A program made the position numbers and the translations under genes. From assembly GCA_009778375.1 (NCBI GenBank), contig WRJW01000181.1:1-9415 (forward strand): a DNA stretch of 9,415 nucleotides, given 5' to 3'. Position 1 is the stretch's first letter; every line of letters begins with the position of its first letter. Shown here one piece after another: positions 1 to 6,368 of this stretch. The DNA is from Bacteroidota bacterium. GTDB lineage: Bacteria; Bacteroidota; Bacteroidia; Bacteroidales; UBA932. Under the pieces are notes generated by a model. The model was not told the origin of the DNA, made no database searches, and was given only the letters and a program-made list of their open reading frames with translations.

Positions 1-465
1 GAGGTGGCTACCGGAGCGCGTACGCCCCAGGGTACCACTCCCAAATATGCAGGAGCAGAATCCCGTATGGCTTTGCCCGATAATATCCCCGGATATTTTG
101 ATTTGCAGGAGGCCGTTGTGTATGCTAAAGAGGTGCATAAACCCCTGCTTTTGGACTTTACCGGCATTTTTTGTTCCAACTGCAAAAAGATGAAAGCAAG
201 CGCCTTTAAAGACTCCCGCGTGGTTGAACTCATCAATCGGGAGTATGTTTTTGTTGCCTTATATACCGACGTTAGAACAGGGGCAATGGCCTCTGTGAGC
301 AAACAAAATGCAGCTTATCAGTTAGAAAAATTTGAGGTGCGCAGTCAGCCCTATTTTGCCGTTCTCGACAGCGATGAAAACACTTTGGTAAAAGGGCTTG
401 GATACGCCGCCGCCGATGAGTTGCTCGACTTTTTGGAGCGAGGGATGGCGGCATTTAAAAAGTGA
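1..465 (+). CDS. DsbD-like thiol:disulfide interchange protein, C-terminal thioredoxin domain (5' partial)
   Basis: The frame is open to the left edge with no convincing start, so this is the 3' end of a longer gene; the GTG at 4 is only an in-frame valine codon. About 25-30 linker residues lead into a thioredoxin fold. It holds the active site FCSNCKKM (both Cys near residues 57 and 60 counting from base 4), preceded by the strand KPLLLDFTG, with the cis-proline segment SQPYFAVLD near residue 116. This layout matches the C-terminal domain of Bacteroidota DsbD-type proteins, where a multi-pass membrane part passes electrons to a periplasmic thioredoxin domain. The upstream part is outside the window, so the membrane portion is inferred; a stand-alone thioredoxin-like lipoprotein is the alternative. 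It ends in TGA 9 bases before the fusion protein gene, so it may be co-transcribed with the efflux genes. Confidence 0.8.
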   Translation, partial: EVATGARTPQGTTPKYAGAESRMALPDNIPGYFDLQEAVVYAKEVHKPLLLDFTGIFCSNCKKMKASAFKDSRVVELINREYVFVALYTDVRTGAMASVSKQNAAYQLEKFEVRSQPYFAVLDSDENTLVKGLGYAAADELLDFLERGMAAFKK

Positions 466-474
466 AAAAGCATC

Positions 475-1692
475 ATGAAAAAGAAAAGACTCCTTTTTAT
501 TGGCGCGGCCATTGTTGTTTTGGGATTAGTATGTGTGTGGGTTATAAGGCATAAAAAATCGGTCGACGAGGTCTTGTTTGCTTCGGTACAAAAAGGCCTC
601 TTTGAGGTTACCGTGGTAACGACGGGCGAATTGACGACGCAAAACAAAACCAAGATCGAGGCGCCTCAAGGCATCAGGGCGCGGAACGTCCGCTTTGGCG
701 AGATCAAAATTCAGGATTTGGTGCCCGAAGGGACGATGGTCAAAGAGGGGGATTATGTGGCCACCTTAGATCGTTCTTCGGCCGACAACAGCTTAAAAGA
801 TTTAGAGGATGAGTTGGAAAGACTCAAGGCCAAACAGGATCGGATTCTTTTGGATACGGCCCTGACTTTGAGGGGGGCGAGGAATGTGCTGTTGAATATG
901 CAGTTTGATTTGGAAGAGAAAAAGATTGCCGTGGAACAATCGGTATACGAGCCCCCCGCCACCCAGCGTCAACAAAAAAATGCTTTGGAAAAAGCGCTGC
1001 GGGATTGGGATCAGGAGCAAAAGAATTATCAGCTTAAGTTAGAGCAGGCTCGTGCCAATGTTCAGGACGGCCAGTTGGAGTTGAGCCTAAAAGAGCGGCA
1101 ATACAAAGAGATGTTGGAGGTACTCAATAACTTTGTGATTCGGGCCCCGGCTGCCGGCATGGTCATTTACCACCGCAACTGGTACGGCGAAAAACTGAGG
1201 GTTGGCTCTACTATTAATTCGAATGAACTCACGGTGGCTACCTTGCCCGATTTGGCCATCCTTTTGTCCAATACACAGGTAAACGAAATTGATATTAACA
1301 AGGTAAAAAAGGGAAATCGAGTACGGATTGGGATTGACGCTTTGCCCGACAAGGTCTATATGGGAAAAGTTATTGAAGTCTCCAATATGGCTGCAAATAA
1401 CTATGGTTCAGGCGCAAAACTCTTTGAGGTTGTGATTCAATTGGATCCGGTTGAGGACGCCTTGTTAAAACCCTCCATGACCACCTCCAATACGATTATT
1501 ACCGCTTCGGAGTCCGATAAACTCTTTATTCCCTTAGAGGCGATTTACGGAGACGATTCAGAACACTGGGTCTATCGAGCCAACGGCAACCGTCAAGTGG
1601 TGGAACTTGGCCTCTCCAACGAAAATTTTTGCGTCGTCGAAAAGGGGTTGAACGAGGGGGACAAAATTTATCTTTCCGAACCGGGAAAATAA
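475..1692 (+). CDS. HlyD/MacA-type periplasmic adaptor (membrane fusion protein) of an ABC efflux pump
   Basis: This 405-residue protein should link an inner-membrane permease to a TolC-type channel. A basic start (MKKKR) precedes one hydrophobic segment at about residues 6-24, giving an N-terminal membrane anchor with the rest in the periplasm. A first lipoyl half follows (about 60-100, with VPEGTMVKEGDYVATLD). Next comes a long charged, Leu/Gln/Glu-rich coiled-coil hairpin (about 105-215) and a second lipoyl half (about 218-262, beginning FVIRAPAAGMV). A beta-barrel region (about 262-345) and a membrane-proximal domain (about 350-403) complete the adaptor order. Length fits the MacA/HlyD range. 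The ATG at 475 is the natural start: it directly precedes the anchor, in an A-rich context without a clear Shine-Dalgarno. The permease gene begins 6 bases after its stop. The substrate cannot be read from the sequence. Confidence 0.9.
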   Translation: MKKKRLLFIGAAIVVLGLVCVWVIRHKKSVDEVLFASVQKGLFEVTVVTTGELTTQNKTKIEAPQGIRARNVRFGEIKIQDLVPEGTMVKEGDYVATLDRSSADNSLKDLEDELERLKAKQDRILLDTALTLRGARNVLLNMQFDLEEKKIAVEQSVYEPPATQRQQKNALEKALRDWDQEQKNYQLKLEQARANVQDGQLELSLKERQYKEMLEVLNNFVIRAPAAGMVIYHRNWYGEKLRVGSTINSNELTVATLPDLAILLSNTQVNEIDINKVKKGNRVRIGIDALPDKVYMGKVIEVSNMAANNYGSGAKLFEVVIQLDPVEDALLKPSMTTSNTIITASESDKLFIPLEAIYGDDSEHWVYRANGNRQVVELGLSNENFCVVEKGLNEGDKIYLSEPGK

Positions 1693-1698
1693 GCGGCC

Positions 1699-3039
1699 AT
1701 GCGACCCAACCTCCCTTTTATTCATCACTACCTCCACGATGTGGAGATCGCCTTTGAGTCGATAGTCGGCAACAAGCTCAAATCGTTCCTTACCACGCTG
1801 GGGATTATTTTTGGAGTAGGGGCGGTGATCAGCATGATGGCGATTGGGCGGGGGGCCAAGCAGGAGATTATGGATCAAATCAAGATGGTGGGGGTGAATA
1901 ACATAGTGATTGCCCCTTTAGATCCCGAGAAGGCCAAAGAAGAGGAGGAGGAGGGGAGTGGTTCGGGGTCGGAAAAAGAGCAAAAAGGAGCCGTTAAGTT
2001 TTCTCCCGGACTCAACCAAAAAGATGCCATGGCCATCCGCCAAGTTCTGCCGCACGTTTTGTACCTCTCGTCGGAGGCGATCGTGTCCGGAACCCTCAGC
2101 GCCAATGGTCTGAGTAAATCGGGAAAAATGGTGGGGGTAGATGCCGACTATTTCCGAATTTTTAACCTTTCTGTCGCCTCCGGAAGTTTCTTTACAGAAC
2201 AGCATCAGAAGGAGAAAATGGCGGTATGCGTAATCGGGCACAACGTACGGGCCAAATTTTTTAACAAGGTGCCGGCCATAGGGAGTTATATTAAATTTAA
2301 TGATGTTTGGCTCAAGGTGATTGGCGTGTTACAGCGGGTAGGGGCAAAGTCGGAGTACAACGATCAAATTTATATTCCCATCAACAGTTTTACTTTGAGG
2401 TATAAAGCCCGTTCGGGCGGTTCTGTCTTCAGGTTGCGGGGAGGGGGGATAGTGGTCTCTTACAGCAACAGCCAAAGCGAAGCCCCAGTGCACGAATTGA
2501 GCCGAATTATTGTTCAGATGGAAGAGAGCGGACAACTGCCTGTAGCCCAGAATGTCTTGTCTCGAATGATGGTACGGAGGCATCAGGGGGTAGCCGATGT
2601 TGAGGTCACGGTGCCCGAATTGTTGTTAAAGCAACAGCAACGCTCCAACGATATTTTTAACATTGTGTTGGGGGCGATTGCAGGTATTTCGCTCTTAGTG
2701 GGGGGGATCGGTATTATGAATATTATGTTTGCCTCTGTGATGGAGCGTACCAAAGAGATTGGGATCAGGTTGGCCATTGGGGCCAAAAAGGTAGATGTGG
2801 TAGCGCAATTTTTGGCCGAAGCCATATTAATCAGCGTTACCGGAGGGGTGATCGGGGTCTTTTTGGGGGTTTCCCTCTCGTTTATGATAGAGCGGATGTT
2901 TCAAATCCAAACTTTGGTCTCTTTTTGGTCGATTCTTCTCTCTTTTATGGTGTCGGTAGCTGTCGGAGTTATTTTTGGCTACGCTCCGGCGCGGAGGGCT
3001 TCTTTGCGCGATCCAATAGAATCTCTTAGGTATGAATAG
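1699..3039 (+). CDS. MacB/FtsX-type ABC transporter permease without ATPase domain
   Basis: This 446-residue protein has the MacB core layout. One membrane helix lies at about 28-49 (LTTLGIIFGVGAVISMMAIG). A large periplasmic MacB_PCD-like domain spans about 50-315, followed by three helices at about 319-343, 370-396 and 405-429. The C-terminal signature GYAPARRASLRDPIESLRYE and the motif MERTKEIGIRLAIGA are typical of the family and mark the FtsX domain. MacB of E. coli carries an N-terminal ABC ATPase; here there is no Walker A, signature or Walker B, so an ATPase must come from a separate gene. An acidic Glu/Ser/Gly stretch (about residues 78-96) interrupts the periplasmic domain near its start. 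The gene is 6 bases after the adaptor and its last codons overlap the TolC-like gene by 8 bases, implying coupled translation. Confidence 0.92.
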   Translation: MRPNLPFIHHYLHDVEIAFESIVGNKLKSFLTTLGIIFGVGAVISMMAIGRGAKQEIMDQIKMVGVNNIVIAPLDPEKAKEEEEEGSGSGSEKEQKGAVKFSPGLNQKDAMAIRQVLPHVLYLSSEAIVSGTLSANGLSKSGKMVGVDADYFRIFNLSVASGSFFTEQHQKEKMAVCVIGHNVRAKFFNKVPAIGSYIKFNDVWLKVIGVLQRVGAKSEYNDQIYIPINSFTLRYKARSGGSVFRLRGGGIVVSYSNSQSEAPVHELSRIIVQMEESGQLPVAQNVLSRMMVRRHQGVADVEVTVPELLLKQQQRSNDIFNIVLGAIAGISLLVGGIGIMNIMFASVMERTKEIGIRLAIGAKKVDVVAQFLAEAILISVTGGVIGVFLGVSLSFMIERMFQIQTLVSFWSILLSFMVSVAVGVIFGYAPARRASLRDPIESLRYE

Positions 3040-4543
3040 AATCATTAAATACTTTTTTACCCTTGCCCTGTTTTGTTCGGGTATCGGAGTGGAGGCTCAG
3101 GAGGGAAGGGTGCGTACCGTCACTTTAGAAGAGGCCTTGGATCTGGCGCGCAGACAATCTCCCGAAGCGATCAGGGCGCGCAACACTTTTATGGTGCAGT
3201 ATTGGCGCAACCAATCGTACCGCGCCTCTTTTTTACCCGCTCTGAGTTTTGACGCCAGCCTCCCTAACTTTTCGCGTCAGATCATTTCGATTACGGCTAC
3301 CGACCCCGAAACAGGCGAGGCGCGCCACGATTTTTCTTCCGATTTTTCGAGCCAGCTTTCCGGCGGCTTTTATGTGCGTCAAAACCTCCCAACAGGGGGC
3401 GTCGTCTCGTTGGGCACTTCCCTCTCCCGCATCGATCGGTTCCGAGACAATCTGGGAAATAAGCTCTCTACGGAGTATATGTCTACCCCCTTAAACTTTT
3501 CGCTCGACCAGTCCCTCTTTGGGGTCAACCAGCGAAAGTGGGATAAAAAGATCGAACCGCTCTATTATCAGGAAGCTAAGAAAAATTACATCAAGCAAAT
3601 GGAAGATTTAGCCCAAAATGTAATCTCCTACTTCTTTAACTTGGCATCGGCCCAGCAGGCGGTGGCGATTGCCCAATTTAATCAGGCCAACAACGATACT
3701 TTAGTCAAAATTGCCTACGGGCGCTACCAGATGGGGACCATAGACGAGAGCGATTTGCTCCAGTCGGAACTCAACTACAGCAATGCGTGTTCCAGTTTAA
3801 ACGAAGCGTTGTTGAGTTTGGAAAACCAACAAAACCGATTCCGTTCTTTCTTAGGATTCAACGAGCGGACGGCGGTAGAAACCCTCCTGCCCAACGAGGT
3901 TCCCGAATTGTTTCTCTCTGTAGACGAAGTCCTCTATTTGGCTAAGGATCATAATCCCGCCCTGATTGATCAGCAAATTCAGTTGATTCAGGCCGCAAAA
4001 AATGTGGCGGAGCGGCAGGCGAGCCGGGGTTTTTCGGCTAACCTGAACCTGAGCTTTGGTCTTAATCAGGTGGCGGATAATCTTACGGAAGCGTACCGGA
4101 ACCCCCGCGACATGCAAACGGTGCGTATTGGCCTCTCGATTCCGATCCTCGATTGGGGACGGGGCAAGGGGCTGGTGCGGATGGCACAGGCCGATCAGGA
4201 GTTGGTCAAGGCAAGGGTAGATCAGGCGATGATTGACTTTGAGCAGGAGGTGGTATTGAGCGTACGTCAGTTTAACATGCAGCGTGCGCAGTTTAGCATT
4301 GCCGTCAAGGCAGACACTTTGGCCCAAAGGCGTTACGAAGTGGCCAAACAGCGCTTTTTAATGGATCGGATTTCGATTACCGATATGAACAACGCCCAAA
4401 TAGACCGAGACCGTTCCCGCCAAAATTACGTAGACGCCTTGTATAAGTATTGGCTTTACTACTACAAAATTCGGCAAACCGCCCAGTTCGACTTTTTCCG
4501 CAAAGAGCCGCTAAGTGTGGATTTTGAGGAGTTGGTACGCTAA
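3032..4543 (+). CDS. TolC-family outer membrane efflux protein
   Basis: This 503-residue protein should be the outer-membrane channel of the pump encoded just upstream. A signal peptide is visible: MNRIIKY, a hydrophobic core, then a likely signal peptidase I cut after VEA (about residue 22), giving a mature N-terminal Gln. Two OEP-type repeats follow. The first contains RYQMGTIDESDLLQSELNY (about 231-249). The second contains the equivalent RFLMDRISITDMNNAQIDRD (about 441-460) and is preceded by the strand motif LSIPILDWGRGKG (about 368-380), highly typical of TolC proteins. Long Gln/Ala-rich helices in between fit the periplasmic tunnel. Its ATG lies inside the end of the permease gene (the shared bases read ATGAATAG), so translation is probably coupled. 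Its TAA stop overlaps the stop of the convergent ABC exporter gene. Confidence 0.93.
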   Translation: MNRIIKYFFTLALFCSGIGVEAQEGRVRTVTLEEALDLARRQSPEAIRARNTFMVQYWRNQSYRASFLPALSFDASLPNFSRQIISITATDPETGEARHDFSSDFSSQLSGGFYVRQNLPTGGVVSLGTSLSRIDRFRDNLGNKLSTEYMSTPLNFSLDQSLFGVNQRKWDKKIEPLYYQEAKKNYIKQMEDLAQNVISYFFNLASAQQAVAIAQFNQANNDTLVKIAYGRYQMGTIDESDLLQSELNYSNACSSLNEALLSLENQQNRFRSFLGFNERTAVETLLPNEVPELFLSVDEVLYLAKDHNPALIDQQIQLIQAAKNVAERQASRGFSANLNLSFGLNQVADNLTEAYRNPRDMQTVRIGLSIPILDWGRGKGLVRMAQADQELVKARVDQAMIDFEQEVVLSVRQFNMQRAQFSIAVKADTLAQRRYEVAKQRFLMDRISITDMNNAQIDRDRSRQNYVDALYKYWLYYYKIRQTAQFDFFRKEPLSVDFEELVR

Positions 4544-6366
4544 GTAGCAAATTGGCTGTTGTACAATCGGGCGTAAAAGCCCTCTTTTTCGAGGAGCTCG
4601 GCGTGGGTACCCTGTTCGACCAAACATCCCTTGTTCATTACCAAAATACGGTCAGCGTGGCGAATGGTGGAGAGGCGGTGGGCGATCACAAAACTCGTTC
4701 TCCCTTTCATCACTTCTGTCATGGCGCGGTGGATGAGGAGTTCGGTACGGGTGTCGACGGAGCTGGTGGCTTCGTCCAAAATCAGTACGGAGGGATTGAT
4801 CAAGATGGCTCTTGCTATGGTCAGAAGCTGCTTTTGTCCCTCCGAAATATTATTGGCCTCTTCGTTAATGACGGTGTCGTACCCATCCGGAAGGGCGCGG
4901 ATAAAAGGGTTGGCTAAGGCCGTGTCGGCAGCGTTGAGGAGCTCTTCTTCGGTGGCGTCTCCCCATCCGTAGAGAATGTTTTCGCGGATCGTTCCTTTAA
5001 AGAGCCAGGTATCCTGGAGCACCATCCCAAAGAGGCGGTGCAGGTATTTACGTTTCATTTGGGTAATATCTACGCCGTCAATGGTAATTCGACCGCCGGA
5101 CAATTCGTAAAAGCGCATGAGCAGGTTCACGAGGGTCGTTTTTCCGGCTCCGGTGGGTCCTACAATAGCCACAATATCTCCGGGTTTAATCGACAGGGAA
5201 ATATCTTCGATCAGGGGCTGGTCGGGATCGTAACGGAATTTGATATGGTCAAAAACAATCTCCCCTTTTGGATGGTCTATCTCTTTGGGCGCCACGGGGT
5301 CGGGAGACTCTTCGGTTTCTTCGAGTATTTCAAAGACGCGCTCCGCGGCGGCAAGGGTCGATTGCAAAATATTGGTAATGTTGGCCACCTGCGAAATGGG
5401 TTGGTTAAACTGGCGGGAATAGGTGATGAATGACTGAATGTTCCCCAACGTCATCCTGCCGGTAACCGCCAAGAATCCCCCTACGATACAAATCGCCATA
5501 AAGGCGAGATTTCCCAAAAAGTTAAATAAGGGAAAGATGACGCTCGATACAAATTGGGCCTTCCATCCAAAGGCATACAATTGTTGGTTGGTTGCATTGA
5601 ATTCCTCGATGGAGGCAGCTTCGTAATGGAACGCCCTGACGACTTTATGTCCGCCATACATCTCTTCGGCGTGGCCGTTTAACCGGCCCAAAGCGCGTTG
5701 CTGTCCCGCATAAAAGGTATGCGACTTTTTAGCAATAAAGGCGGTCAACCCCACTCCGAGGGGCAAGACCAAAAAGGTGAGGAGACTTAACCAAAGACTG
5801 AGGGTCATCATCATCACCGTTACGCCAAACAGGGTAAAAATAGCGGTAACTAATTGCAAAAGGCTTTGTTGAAACGATGTGCTTATGGTGTCAATGTCGT
5901 TGGTCACTCGGCTGAGGATTTCGCCGTGGGTGCGGGTATCGTAGAATTGAAGGGGCAAATGCTGCAATTTTTCGGCCACGTCGTTGCGCATGCGCTGAAT
6001 GATGCGTTGGGCTACGCCCGCCATGGTATACTCCTGAATGTAGCTAAAGAGAGACGCCAAGAGGTATAGAACCAAAAGAAGGAGGAGTATTTTGCCGATA
6101 TACCCGAAATCGACACGGGGAAAGAGGTGGTCGACCCCCATTCCGATCAGTTTGGGCGCGGCAATGCTGAACACGGTACCCAACAGGGCAAAAGCAAAAA
6201 CAGTGGCTAATCCTTTGTACTGAGGCTTTATGTAGCAAAGAATTTTTTGAAGGGTGCCTTTAAAATCTTTGCTCTTTTCTCCTATGCGGCCCACTATGGG
6301 TGGTCCGCTTCCCCCTCCTCGGCCGCGGACGTTGTACTTGGGTCGTATGTGGGTGTTTTGAGCCAT
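4540..6366 (-). CDS. ABC exporter half-transporter with catalytically complete ATPase (heterodimer subunit)
   Basis: This 608-residue protein fuses six membrane helices (hydrophobic stretches near 52-75, 91-112, 168-188, 190-212, 276-302, then a weaker sixth) to an ATPase domain from about 370. Nucleotide-binding motifs are Walker A GPTGAGKT (403-410), Q-loop Gln near 451, Walker B LILDEATSSVD with the catalytic Glu near 532, and H-loop His near 563 (IAHRLST). The ABC signature reads ISEGQ (507-511) instead of LSGGQ. A Gly/Arg-rich cytoplasmic N-terminus precedes EKSKDFKGTLQK, common in one subunit of heterodimeric exporters. The partner gene ends 2 bases upstream. I infer a multidrug- or lipid-type exporter of the MsbA/BmrCD/TM287-288 group; the substrate is unknown. 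A homodimer is possible but less likely given the partner's complementary defects. Confidence 0.93.
   Translation of the reverse strand: MAQNTHIRPKYNVRGRGGGSGPPIVGRIGEKSKDFKGTLQKILCYIKPQYKGLATVFAFALLGTVFSIAAPKLIGMGVDHLFPRVDFGYIGKILLLLLVLYLLASLFSYIQEYTMAGVAQRIIQRMRNDVAEKLQHLPLQFYDTRTHGEILSRVTNDIDTISTSFQQSLLQLVTAIFTLFGVTVMMMTLSLWLSLLTFLVLPLGVGLTAFIAKKSHTFYAGQQRALGRLNGHAEEMYGGHKVVRAFHYEAASIEEFNATNQQLYAFGWKAQFVSSVIFPLFNFLGNLAFMAICIVGGFLAVTGRMTLGNIQSFITYSRQFNQPISQVANITNILQSTLAAAERVFEILEETEESPDPVAPKEIDHPKGEIVFDHIKFRYDPDQPLIEDISLSIKPGDIVAIVGPTGAGKTTLVNLLMRFYELSGGRITIDGVDITQMKRKYLHRLFGMVLQDTWLFKGTIRENILYGWGDATEEELLNAADTALANPFIRALPDGYDTVINEEANNISEGQKQLLTIARAILINPSVLILDEATSSVDTRTELLIHRAMTEVMKGRTSFVIAHRLSTIRHADRILVMNKGCLVEQGTHAELLEKEGFYARLYNSQFAT
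4569..4589 (+). terminator. Weak candidate intrinsic terminator for the efflux operon, inside the opposing gene
   Basis: The + strand shows GGGC (4569-4572), a six-base loop GTAAAA, GCCC (4579-4582), then TC and five T (4585-4589), about 25 bases after the TolC-like stop. The stem is only 4 G:C pairs and the T-run is displaced by two bases, so it would be weak. It overlaps the conserved C-terminal codons (EKEGFYARLYN) of the convergent exporter, which alone may explain the sequence. Confidence 0.25.
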
Positions 6367-6368
6367 GT

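Noticed and set aside
4..6. GTG at base 4 as the true start of the thioredoxin-domain gene
   Set aside because: The frame is open to base 1. The residues after the GTG look like an interdomain linker, with no signal peptide or membrane segment that would send a stand-alone protein to the periplasm.
475..540. Cys near residue 20 of the adaptor as a possible lipoprotein attachment site
   Set aside because: The residues before it are G-L-V, which lack the small residue required at -1 of a lipobox. A simple N-terminal membrane anchor fits better.
3851..4327. A 158-residue open frame on the - strand antisense to the TolC-like gene
   Set aside because: It is embedded in the second OEP repeat region of a clear TolC-family protein. 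The translation has no signal peptide, domain or family resemblance.
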